16,114 nucleotides of DNA from Elusimicrobiota bacterium (GCA_021161625.1 JAGHAG010000199.1:1-16114), one strand, 5' to 3'. Positions 7,468-15,275 are shown, counted from the stretch's first letter. Translations and numbers: made by a program. Notes: generated from the sequence alone by a model not told the origin.

Positions 7468-10401
7468 TCAAAACACATCCAGAGAATCCTCGTAGGATGA
7501 GCGTCCCTCTTTTTTCTGCTTTTTACATGCAGCCCACTTAAATTTTTCACCATCAGAAATAATGGTTATTGCACCATACTCAGAAGTTCTTAAAACCTTT
7601 GCCCCTATGTTTTTACACCTCTGAATTGTAAGGGCAAGAGCCGAATCTGGGAAACTCCAGTCCCTTGCATAAACATGATGAATTATAACAATTTCAGGTT
7701 TCACAAAATTAAGCCATGGTTCATAGGAAGCATTCATGTGTCCGTGATACGGCGCAACAAGGATATGGGATTTTAGATACTGGGGAATCTTTTCAATCAT
7801 TTCAAGTTCTGCTTCGTTCCTTATATCCGATGGAAGGAGCATTGAAAAATTACCATAGCAAACCCTTAAAACAACTGAGTTGTTGCCAATGTCATCAGAA
7901 GTTCCTTTAAGTTTTTCCTCAGGTGGCCACAATGCCATGATATAAAACTCCTTTCCATTTACTTTTTCGCTGTATATAATATCCCCTGTTTTTACTGTCT
8001 TTAAAGGAAAGGATTTTACCCCTGTAAAAATTTTTCTCCAACCCCTGGGTTTGCGGTAAAGTTTTTGAGGCACAAGATTTCGCTCTAAAAGAAGAGAGAC
8101 ATTTGCGTAAAGTTTCTGCGGGTAGGCAGTGTCCCATTTTTCAAGAAGTTCAAAATCGCCAAGAAAATTTAAAAATTCCTGATACGACCTTCTTTTAAGC
8201 AATTGTGCAGGGTCATAAGGAGTTATAACTTCTTTTGCTGGGAAATATTCCAGAACACCGTAAACATTGCCTGTGTTTTCTGGTTTTAAATTTGAAAGAA
8301 TAAGCGCCTGAAATTCATTTATGTGATAGCATGAAAAGACCGCTGAAAGGCTTGAAAAATTAAAACCTCCGGGGTCGCGAATTGATGTATCTATCAGAAA
8401 ACTTTTTCCTGACGGGCTTTCAAGAACAATTGAATTGCCAAAACCTGCACACAGAACTGTGGCTCTAAAAGTTTGAACCTTTGTTTTTTTCACTTTGTAT
8501 GTATAGAGGAAAAAAAGCAAAACAATCGCAACAAAAGTTATTGAGGCTCTCAAGTAAATGTCCTCTCTTGAATAATATTTCAACCGCTGCGCAATACTCT
8601 GTAAAAAATCCAGAATATATCTGTAATTTACCATAAGGAGGATTACAACATAATAGGAGACAAGCCACCATGTATGAAAGGTTGGCATAAAAGGATATGG
8701 AAAAATTTTAAAAAAGAAATGAGCGGTTCCTGTAAAAAGTTTACAAAGCCAGTAATTTCCTGCATTAAGACATAAGGCAATGAATGTTGCAACATCTGAT
8801 ATAATTTTGAGCCCCAGAAGGCCTGAAAAATAGGTGCCTGCTGCTCCAATCAGACCTGAAAGAAATCCGACCATGACAATAAAACCGATGAGAGGAATTG
8901 CAATAAAGTTAACATAGGCCCCTGCTGCAGGAAATCTTCTGAAATAAACTGCAGAAAAAGGTATCATCATTCCGAGTTGAATTGCAAACTGCGCATAAAA
9001 AAATGAAACCAGAGGACCTGAAAGGCGGGACATTTCAAGCCCTTCTATTGGATTTATTTTGTGAAGGTATTTAGCAATAAGAAACAAAACAAAAATTACT
9101 GCAAAAATAAAAACAAGAAAATTTTTATTCAAAAAGAGTGGATAATTCAGGCAGAAAATCGTGGTCAAACCAAAAATGACAAAAAAGAAAAAAACAAAAT
9201 ACCACGACCTTATGTGTGTTTCAAAAAATGTCTGAACAGGACCTGAAAGATGACACAAGGACCACACTGCCATATATGAAAGAACAAAACTTGCAGATGG
9301 AAGAAGTAAGGGATTGAAAATAAGTATTAACATGCCTGAAACAGGAATTGTAAGAGCGGTTGATGCCTTTAAGCCAAGACCGAATGTATTGAAAAAAAGA
9401 AGCATTGAATACATAATTGATGCTCTCATTGTTGCAGGCCTTGCACCTGTGATGAGTGTAAATATCAGAAGGCCAAAACTTACAATAAACCATCTCGGCT
9501 TTTTTGGTATTTTCAGAAGGGTGCATATTATATAAAAAAGCGCTGCGATAAATCCTGCGTGAAGTCCAGAGACAGAAAGCACATGCGCAACACCTGTTGC
9601 CTGAAATTCAAATTTCATCTGCGGGGGAACACCACCTCTTGTTCCGAGTGTAACCCCGCCCAGAAATGCGGACTGAGGATATGGCAGGGTTTTCTTTATG
9701 ACCCTTATCATTTCTTTTTTTAAGTCAAGCGCAAATTTTAAAAGCCATCCTGGGTTTTCTCCAATTTTTTTAACCTGTTTTTCATCTCGCGGATACATGC
9801 ATGCATAAACACCCCACATTGAACGCAGATATTCCTTATAGTCAAATCCGCATGGGTTCTGCCTTCCCATCGGTGAAAGAAGGGCAGCAGAAACCTCTAT
9901 AATGTCTCCATAATCACAGGTTTCGTAATACTCACCAACAGAGGGCTTCAACCGGACAAGGACATTCCCAACTCTTCCTTTAAGTTCTTTCCATTTGCCT
10001 TTCTTTTTTATTTTATAGGGTTTTACAGTAAGGTTGATTTTATCAGGTCTTATATCAGGTTCACGGATAACTGTTCCTCTTATTGTTGTTCTGTCCCAGA
10101 ATTTTTTATCAAGATAATTTTTTATGTGTGAGGGAAATTTTGTGTTAAAAAATCTCCAGTAATTTGTTGCACCGAGCAAAAAAGGAAGAAGCACAACAAT
10201 TGTATTTCGCACAAATTTGTATTTCCCCAGCAAAATCCACAAAAGCAGCAGAATCCCGCAGAAAATCAAAAGCCAGTGCAAAATCAAAAAAGAAGAAAAT
10301 GTGAATAAAGGTTTGAAAATATCAAAATTCGGGAAAAATGCAATTGCAAATCCTGTCCCTGCAATAAAAGAATAGGAAAATGCAATTATCCAGTTATTCA
10401 T
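7468..10401 (-). CDS. comEC: ComEC/Rec2 DNA uptake channel, full length, degenerate beta-lactamase domain
   Basis: The 977-residue protein has the complete ComEC order: N-terminal membrane helices (about 5-85), an OB-like soluble part (about 95-210), the competence core with HVLSVSGLHAG (273-283) and many helices to about 600, a further membrane helix at about 620-636, then the metallo-beta-lactamase-fold domain (about 645-955). The strand motif SFLIDTS (Asp671) is present, but the SHxDxDHxGG region is SNLKPENTGN (703-712), so the His and Asp ligands are replaced. Asp859 (PSDI) and His886 (PYHGH) remain. Family knowledge: ComEC moves one DNA strand into the cytoplasm, and the beta-lactamase domain is thought to degrade the other. 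Here that activity is doubtful. The ATG overlaps the stop of the small upstream gene (ATGA), and the stop abuts a 7-base repeat array. Confidence 0.95.
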   Translation of the reverse strand: MNNWIIAFSYSFIAGTGFAIAFFPNFDIFKPLFTFSSFLILHWLLIFCGILLLLWILLGKYKFVRNTIVVLLPFLLGATNYWRFFNTKFPSHIKNYLDKKFWDRTTIRGTVIREPDIRPDKINLTVKPYKIKKKGKWKELKGRVGNVLVRLKPSVGEYYETCDYGDIIEVSAALLSPMGRQNPCGFDYKEYLRSMWGVYACMYPRDEKQVKKIGENPGWLLKFALDLKKEMIRVIKKTLPYPQSAFLGGVTLGTRGGVPPQMKFEFQATGVAHVLSVSGLHAGFIAALFYIICTLLKIPKKPRWFIVSFGLLIFTLITGARPATMRASIMYSMLLFFNTFGLGLKASTALTIPVSGMLILIFNPLLLPSASFVLSYMAVWSLCHLSGPVQTFFETHIRSWYFVFFFFVIFGLTTIFCLNYPLFLNKNFLVFIFAVIFVLFLIAKYLHKINPIEGLEMSRLSGPLVSFFYAQFAIQLGMMIPFSAVYFRRFPAAGAYVNFIAIPLIGFIVMVGFLSGLIGAAGTYFSGLLGLKIISDVATFIALCLNAGNYWLCKLFTGTAHFFFKIFPYPFMPTFHTWWLVSYYVVILLMVNYRYILDFLQSIAQRLKYYSREDIYLRASITFVAIVLLFFLYTYKVKKTKVQTFRATVLCAGFGNSIVLESPSGKSFLIDTSIRDPGGFNFSSLSAVFSCYHINEFQALILSNLKPENTGNVYGVLEYFPAKEVITPYDPAQLLKRRSYQEFLNFLGDFELLEKWDTAYPQKLYANVSLLLERNLVPQKLYRKPRGWRKIFTGVKSFPLKTVKTGDIIYSEKVNGKEFYIMALWPPEEKLKGTSDDIGNNSVVLRVCYGNFSMLLPSDIRNEAELEMIEKIPQYLKSHILVAPYHGHMNASYEPWLNFVKPEIVIIHHVYARDWSFPDSALALTIQRCKNIGAKVLRTSEYGAITIISDGEKFKWAACKKQKKEGRSSYEDSLDVF

Positions 10402-10556
10402 TTTTCTGTTTCCTGAGGACAGGTTATAACAGCGTACCAGTTTGCATTACTTATGAGATTTGAAGAAATTGTGTAATTTTTGTTGAAAATTATTGTTAAA
10501 AAACCGGCTATACAAACTAATAGAAAAACGAAAATTATCTGTTTTGCCGTTTTCAT
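10398..10556 (-). CDS. Small membrane peptide upstream of comEC (52 aa)
   Basis: An ATG at 10556 opens a 52-codon frame that ends in TGA overlapping the comEC ATG by four bases. The product has a Lys near the start, one membrane segment (about 6-24), and a short outer tail ending in NWYAVITCPQETEK. The ATGA overlap with a sure gene and the clean hydrophobic profile support it as real. I do not recognise a family. There is no clear ribosome binding site; a promoter-like pair lies just upstream. It could be a regulator or assembly partner of ComEC, or simply a translation-coupling leader. Confidence 0.55.
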   Translation of the reverse strand: MKTAKQIIFVFLLVCIAGFLTIIFNKNYTISSNLISNANWYAVITCPQETEK

Positions 10557-10591
10557 AGAAAAAGTTTACATTTTTTTTCTACAAATTTCAA
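10557..10591 (-). promoter_or_regulatory. Possible promoter for the 52-aa gene and comEC
   Basis: On the minus strand TTGAAA (10591-10586) and TAAACT (10568-10563) are separated by 17 bases. The -10-like box is only six bases before the ATG at 10556, so the transcript would be leaderless or nearly so. The -10 box is weak (four of six matches). Confidence 0.35.
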
Positions 10592-11016
10592 GAAATATAG
10601 TAATGAGTAATGAGGGAATAGCGAATAGTGGACAGTGGAAAGAGGAAAGAGGAAAGAGGATAGTGGATAGAAACTTGCTCCCCCGACTTCGTCGGGTCGC
10701 GATCTTTCCTAATCTCCTAATCTCCCAATCTCCTAATTTCGCTTCATTTTTCATTTTCTTTGTCACCTCATCACTTAGTCACCCTGTCACCTTTACAGCA
10801 GACCAAGGGTCTCGAGCTACATATATCCGCCGTAGCTTTAGCGTAGGCGGACTATCCTCTATCCTCTGTCCTCTATCCACTTTTTTTCTTGTCACTTTAT
10901 TTTCTTGTCTCCATATCACTTTATCGCTTCGCGATATTTTAAATTGCAAATTGTAAATTTTAAATTTTAAATTTCAAATTTCTCATTTTTCATTTTTAAT
11001 TTTTAATTTGTCATTT
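10592..11016. repeat. Mosaic repeat region between the pilX-like gene and the comEC unit
   Basis: No gene is supported here. It contains: eight 7-base purine units (10616-10671); a perfect hairpin CCCGAC-TTC-GTCGGG (10682-10696); four 8-base units TCCTAATC-like (10707-10738); an 8-base-period CAC run (about 10764-10795); the second copy of the unit seen at 7381 (10798-10851) with four pyrimidine 7-base units (10852-10879); a hairpin ATCGC-TTC-GCGAT (10923-10935); and two AT-rich 7-base arrays (10941-10982 and 10984-11018). The purine array and the pyrimidine array are reverse complements in consensus and so bracket the middle as a loose inverted repeat. Confidence 0.85.
10798..10879. repeat. 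Second copy of the dispersed unit at 7381-7462
   Basis: Shares GCAGACCAAGGGTCT, CTACATATATCCGCCGTAGC and TTTAGCGTAGGCGGACTATC with the copy at 7381, differing at a few bases after GGGTCT and in one 7-base unit (ctgtcct). It contains the near-palindrome TCCGCC ... GGCGGA. Same orientation as the first copy. Confidence 0.85.
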
Positions 11017-11136
11017 TTATTTTATATGCCATGTTACAAGATAGGGTTTTTCAGGAAGACCAGGCGGAGGATATTTTGACAAATTCGGGTCAAAGTAAAG
11101 ATATCTTCCACCACTGAAACTACCATGGAGAGACAC
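11017..11136 (-). pseudogene. Out-of-frame C-terminal segment of the PilX-like gene
   Basis: A 39-codon segment reads VSLHGSFSGG, then YLYFDPNL, then PPPGLPEKPYLVTWHIK and a TAA at 11017-11019. It has no start codon of its own and is preceded by a TAA (11137-11139) in its frame. It continues the sense of the pilX-like protein, which stops in another frame at 11120. Removing one base between about 11123 and 11140 would join them. This is the missing C terminus of the neighbouring gene. Confidence 0.75.
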
Positions 11137-12235
11137 TTATTCCCTTGTTTCTTGTTCCATACAATTTGAAAGTTCTTCCCCATGAACCCTGCATGAGAAA
11201 GTAATTGGATGAACTTGATTGAAAAACACCGCACACAGTCAAATTTGAACCGTATTTTTTGAAAATTATTCTATTCGTTGCAAGAACTGCTATTGAATCT
11301 GATTCTGAGGCATAATTTGTTCCATTTGCATAGGTCAGGTTTCCGTAAACAGTGATTTTTCCTTTTGAACCTGAACCTGAAGCGCAGATTGTAACCCTTC
11401 CCTTAACAGTACCCTTGATTTGAAGACTACAATTCTGCCCGTAAATGATTATTCCCTCTTCAGGAATTGCTATTGTTGTTGAACCAACAACAGTAAAGGT
11501 GCCGTTAGAATTAAAAATTATTTTTGAATTACTTGTTATTTTGTAATTGTAATGTTCTGCATAATATGTTGTATCAATTGTTGGAAATGTTAAAGAAGGC
11601 ATAAAGTTGTACTTTGTCCCATTGACAGTTACACTGCCTGCAGAACTTCCACCATAGTAAAGGTCTCCATCTATGATTACAGATGAAGAGCCGTGGAGAT
11701 TTCCTGAAACAAAAATTGGACCGCCAACAAATCTCACATTCCAGCCTGTTATGTAGAGATTTCCATTTATCCAGAACTTTCCATAATATGTAACATTGCT
11801 TGCTGAAATTGTAAAATTGCTATCAATCATTGTTCCAAAATCTGTCCATGGTGAGACAAACTGAATTACAGAATATAGAGTTTTTCTGAAAAGCGGATTT
11901 GTTGCAGATTTGCCATACTTTCCAGTTGCTTCAATATAAATAAAATGGTTCAGTGTGTCAGGAATAACAGAAACCTCTGTAAAACCAACCTTATAAAAAC
12001 TCTGGGGTCTTGCAAGTTTATCCGTATCATAATGGTCTGCATAGTAGTTCTGTGAAAAAGAACGCATATAATCCACAATTGCATTGTCAGCCAGAATTCT
12101 TGCTGATTTGATCTGTTTCTCCTGATATGAGGATTTCTGATGCTGACGGGTTACATAAACAAGTGTAAAAGTAAGAGGCATTAAAAATAAAATCAGCACA
12201 ACAGCAAGAAATATCGCAACACCTTTTTCTTTCAT
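11120..12235 (-). CDS. PilX-like pilus assembly protein, frameshifted near its 3' end
   Basis: The 371-residue reading starts MKEKGVAIFL with one long hydrophobic helix (about 5-28), as in PilX-type minor pilins; there is no Glu at +5 of a prepilin site. After a helical stretch (about 30-70), residues from about 130 form a glycine- and serine-rich beta series with repeats such as INGNLYITG, VSGNLHG, IDGDLYYGG and VYGNLTYANG, suggesting a beta-helix. It ends NKGISVSPW, but the following DNA encodes the natural end in another frame to 11017, so the ancestral gene spans 11017-12235. Its ATG overlaps the preceding gene's TGA by four bases. Expected role: minor component of a type IV pilus or pseudopilus tip. 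Whether the frameshift is real, recoded or an assembly error is open. Confidence 0.8.
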   Translation of the reverse strand: MKEKGVAIFLAVVLILFLMPLTFTLVYVTRQHQKSSYQEKQIKSARILADNAIVDYMRSFSQNYYADHYDTDKLARPQSFYKVGFTEVSVIPDTLNHFIYIEATGKYGKSATNPLFRKTLYSVIQFVSPWTDFGTMIDSNFTISASNVTYYGKFWINGNLYITGWNVRFVGGPIFVSGNLHGSSSVIIDGDLYYGGSSAGSVTVNGTKYNFMPSLTFPTIDTTYYAEHYNYKITSNSKIIFNSNGTFTVVGSTTIAIPEEGIIIYGQNCSLQIKGTVKGRVTICASGSGSKGKITVYGNLTYANGTNYASESDSIAVLATNRIIFKKYGSNLTVCGVFQSSSSNYFLMQGSWGRTFKLYGTRNKGISVSPW

Positions 12236-13074
12236 TGCTTATTTTTTAAAACAAGAAGTGGTGGAGAAAGTTCAGTCTTAAGACGAGCATCTTCTACACC
12301 ATCACCATTTTTATCATATCCAATCTCAAGATAAATTGATGCAATATACATCCTTTCCTCCTCTGTATCAATGGAACCATTTTGATTGCCATGACCTGTT
12401 GGTGGGGCAACCATATCAATTTCTGTTTCACTGATAAGCCCATCGTCTTCGCCCTCGTCATCTGTGCCTGCAATTCCATCATTTCCAAGGTCTATATTTT
12501 TCCCTAAATCCTCTTTTTTGCTTCCCCAGTAGACGAAATTTAAAAACGTAACATTGTCAAGCAATTTTTTTATGTGATTACCAAAACCCTCTTCGTTGTA
12601 GGAAACATCCCTGAAAAGAGTGTTTCCTGTAAGATAAAAGGTAACCTCCATATCTATTTTTTTGTCCCCATCTTCGTCATCATCTTTTAAATCATATCCT
12701 GCCTGATACTGGGCTGTTGGCGGGAGAATAAGATTTGAATCATTGTCATCATCAGGGTCCATCAGATTTACAATTCCATCTCCATCTATATCTCCCTGAG
12801 GGTCGTATTGTGGCATCCTGTTAGAATCAACAATAAAAATTATTCTATTCTGAGATGCATCAAGAATTTCATTTGCCTCCATAAGGTCAGGCTCTATGTC
12901 ATTGAAAAAAACCTGTCTCAGTTCTTCAAAAGCATCTGTTTTTATCTGTTCATCCACAACATTTTTCGTTGAAAGTGTAAAAAATTTTACAATCACAAGA
13001 AAAACAATCAAAAGCACAGCACTTGCCACAGTCATTTCTACAAGTGTCCACGCCTTTCTGTGTTCAAAACGCAT
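12232..13074 (-). CDS. PilW/GspJ-like minor pilin with calcium-type loops
   Basis: The 280-residue protein begins MRFEHRKA with a prepilin peptidase site after Ala8: WTLVEMTV follows, with Glu13 at +5 and a hydrophobic helix to about residue 32. The -1 residue is Ala rather than the usual Gly, and +1 is Trp rather than Phe or Met. The C-terminal domain has several Asp-rich loops: DIDGDGIVNLMDPDDDND, DLKDDDEDGDKKID, DLGNDGIAGTDDEGEDD and YDKNGDGVED. These resemble calcium-binding DxDxDG loops of thrombospondin type 3 repeats. The ATG overlaps the last 11 bases of the 712-residue gene, and the stop overlaps the pilX-like start. Expected role: minor pilin that primes assembly of a type IV pilus, possibly calcium dependent. 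Confidence 0.85.
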   Translation of the reverse strand: MRFEHRKAWTLVEMTVASAVLLIVFLVIVKFFTLSTKNVVDEQIKTDAFEELRQVFFNDIEPDLMEANEILDASQNRIIFIVDSNRMPQYDPQGDIDGDGIVNLMDPDDDNDSNLILPPTAQYQAGYDLKDDDEDGDKKIDMEVTFYLTGNTLFRDVSYNEEGFGNHIKKLLDNVTFLNFVYWGSKKEDLGKNIDLGNDGIAGTDDEGEDDGLISETEIDMVAPPTGHGNQNGSIDTEEERMYIASIYLEIGYDKNGDGVEDARLKTELSPPLLVLKNKQ

Positions 13075-15202
13075 TTATGAAAAAACTCCAGGAATCTGTT
13101 TTTGTGACCCTGTCAGGTGGATTTTCAGCCCAGTGACTTACAGAAATTTCCACAGTGTGCTGGGTGCCGTTTTCATATGGGGAATCCGGTGTCCACGAAA
13201 TCTCACCTGTGGAAGAATTATAGTGTGAAAAAACATTTGAGGAATCCACAACAACCTCTCCATCAACTTTCATAACAATTGATGATGGGTTTATTCCTGA
13301 TTGATTATCAAAAACCCTGCAACCAATTTCTGGCATTGTGGAACTTGTGGAACCTGAAGGGGTTTTCTGTGAAATTGACGGTGGTGAATTGTCAGGGTCA
13401 GAAATTGAAACTGTAAAATCCCATGTTGCTGAAACCTTATAATAGGCATTATCCCCTGCCTGAAGCACAACTGTATATGTGCCAACATCAAGAACAGGAT
13501 AACTCATGGTCACTGTATCAATCCATATAACTTCTCCTGTTTCATCATTGTATTCGTGTTCAACTGTCTCGCCATTTACCTTCATGGTTATGACTTCTGC
13601 ACACACACCGCTTACAGTATCTGTTGAAATTCCAGAATCAGAAACTATTGCACTCACCCGTGGTGTTCTGTCATTAACCGTGCCTGTGGGCTGTGTGTCT
13701 GATATCTGGGGTGGATTTAAGTCAAGAATGACCTCTCGCGGTGAATAAGGGGAAACATTTCCTTCTTTTGTGGCTTTTGCCCAGATTGTATTTCTGCCTT
13801 CAACAAGTTCAGATGTGACAGAATATGACTGAAAATCAAAATTCCCGTTTATATCCGCCTGCACTGAATCAAGTTCACTTATTGTATCATTTACAAAAAA
13901 ATGCACGGTTGCCTGCGGGTCTGTTTCACCCCACAATCTCAGAGGATAATTAAAATCCGCCCTGTATGCAACCACTGTTTCAGGATATGATTTGTCAATC
14001 ACAAGGTTGAAGGCATTTTCTCTTTCCGTGGTATCCAGATTGTAAACATAGGTTGCATTTGCTGGCTGTCTTACAAACAGGGAAAGAGTTGCGCCTGAAG
14101 CAGGGGATTCTATTCCAGAAAATTCCTCCAGAGAAATCAATCTCGCTGATTGTGCAACTACCATCTCTCTTTTATAAAGCGTTACAGTTACTTCCTTGAG
14201 ATGTGTGTCAGGTTGTTCTGCAATTTTTCTGCCATTCTCAACATAGGTATCATAATAATCCCCGTCGTTGTTGTGATCATAGTATTTAATTTCCGGGTCA
14301 TAATCATCAATTAAATCACCATTTACATCTGTAAATGGAATAAGGTCAGAGGTGAGACCGTCCCCATCAGCATCAGAAGTATCCCGTCTCATAAATGTTA
14401 TTTCAATGGTGAATTTTGAAAAGCCACTATCCTCAACTGCATTTTTTATAACATTTAGAACACCCATATAGGGATATTCAGGATAAAGGTCAAAATATGG
14501 TTTTGAGGAATCACAGCAGAAGAGAAAAAAGAAATCTATGTTGCGAAGTTTTGAAAAAATCATATCAATCAGACGCGAGGCATTGGATTGCTCTCTTGCT
14601 TTTATTGTTCCAATAACCGAAATCTGAAGCATTGTAAAACTCGCAGCAATAATTGCAAGCATCATACTTATTGCAATCATAACTTCCACAAGTCCAAATC
14701 CCCGGGGTTTTTTATTCTCGGAAGGATTTAACTGTCTTATAATGATGAAAGAAATAATTCCAACTGAGAAAAAAAGCAAAACAATCAACAACCAGATGTT
14801 TTTGTATATTAGTGTGGAAAACTTTTGAAAACTCGGATATGTTATTTCTATCTCATTGCAGTTCAAAAAAGTGCTTATAGCAAGCCACCAGCCAAGAACA
14901 GTGCTGACAAGACATTGCATAAGGACAAATAGAAAAATGGTTCTGCCTGTGATTGATGAAACACCTCTTTCCAGACGATTTAGAAGAAAATATGCAGTTA
15001 TTCCAACGCAGATAACTATAAGAAAAATCAAAAGCCAGAAGGATGTGTTTTTAAGCAGAAGAAAATTATAAAGACAGCCAGGTTTGTATTCATAAACACC
15101 ACTTTCTATAAGGGATGCTGTGACAATGAGCCATCCAAGAACAGCACTGAAAATGGAAATCAGAAGTATATACAAAAATACAAATTTTGTTCTTTTTTTC
15201 AT
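13064..15202 (-). CDS. Fusion: duplicated two-helix membrane region, internal prepilin signal, PilV-like pilin and Ig-like domains
   Basis: The 712-residue frame has four membrane helices (about 7-28, 54-75, 88-110, 136-156). They form two copies of one unit: VLGW recurs at 21-24 and 102-105, and both copies end with a second helix containing WLLI. A cytoplasmic linker NPSENKKPRG follows and then FGLVEVMIAIS, a textbook type IV prepilin site (Gly168/Phe169, Glu173 at +5) with a hydrophobic helix to about 196. After it comes a pilin-like domain with Asp-rich loops (DADGDGLTSD, DVNGDLIDD, DHNNDGDYYD), then Ig-like beta domains (about 405-497, 498-603 and 607-712). No start codon lies close before the prepilin site. 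Topology fits: an even number of helices puts the cleavage site in the cytoplasm. The product is probably a minor pilin or adhesin matured from a polyprotein. Confidence 0.82.
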   Translation of the reverse strand: MKKRTKFVFLYILLISIFSAVLGWLIVTASLIESGVYEYKPGCLYNFLLLKNTSFWLLIFLIVICVGITAYFLLNRLERGVSSITGRTIFLFVLMQCLVSTVLGWWLAISTFLNCNEIEITYPSFQKFSTLIYKNIWLLIVLLFFSVGIISFIIIRQLNPSENKKPRGFGLVEVMIAISMMLAIIAASFTMLQISVIGTIKAREQSNASRLIDMIFSKLRNIDFFFLFCCDSSKPYFDLYPEYPYMGVLNVIKNAVEDSGFSKFTIEITFMRRDTSDADGDGLTSDLIPFTDVNGDLIDDYDPEIKYYDHNNDGDYYDTYVENGRKIAEQPDTHLKEVTVTLYKREMVVAQSARLISLEEFSGIESPASGATLSLFVRQPANATYVYNLDTTERENAFNLVIDKSYPETVVAYRADFNYPLRLWGETDPQATVHFFVNDTISELDSVQADINGNFDFQSYSVTSELVEGRNTIWAKATKEGNVSPYSPREVILDLNPPQISDTQPTGTVNDRTPRVSAIVSDSGISTDTVSGVCAEVITMKVNGETVEHEYNDETGEVIWIDTVTMSYPVLDVGTYTVVLQAGDNAYYKVSATWDFTVSISDPDNSPPSISQKTPSGSTSSTMPEIGCRVFDNQSGINPSSIVMKVDGEVVVDSSNVFSHYNSSTGEISWTPDSPYENGTQHTVEISVSHWAENPPDRVTKTDSWSFFINAF

Positions 15203-15207
15203 ACTAA

Positions 15208-15236
15208 ATTATACCCTGGAAAAACTAAAAGTGCAA
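15208..15236 (-). promoter_or_regulatory. Strong sigma-70-type promoter of the pilin operon
   Basis: On the minus strand TTGCAC (15236-15231), a 17-base spacer and TATAAT (15213-15208). The ATG at 15202 lies only five bases downstream of TATAAT, so transcription should begin at or inside the start codon, giving a leaderless message. No ribosome binding site is seen. Confidence 0.75.
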
Positions 15237-15237
15237 C

Positions 15238-15265
15238 TTCTTTGTTTGTGTATTTTTTGTATAAT
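15238..15265 (+). promoter_or_regulatory. Divergent promoter candidate for the response regulator
   Basis: TATAAT at 15260-15265 with a weak TTCTTT (15238-15243) sixteen bases upstream. It lies back to back with the pilin promoter, so the two could interfere or share a regulator. Confidence 0.4.
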
Positions 15266-15275
15266 ATATTTATTA

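Noticed and set aside
10923..10935. Intrinsic terminator for the pilin operon at the ATCGC-TTC-GCGAT hairpin
   Set aside because: The stem is only five base pairs and no T-run follows on the minus strand.
10480..10956. A 158-codon plus-strand open frame
   Set aside because: It crosses the 52-aa gene on the other strand and then repeat DNA; the product is mostly a translation of 7- and 8-base arrays and palindromes, with no domain.
11034..11234. A 66-codon minus-strand frame overlapping the end of the pilX-like gene
   Set aside because: It is a third-frame shadow; the protein-like sequence in this stretch is in the two frames of the PilX-like gene.
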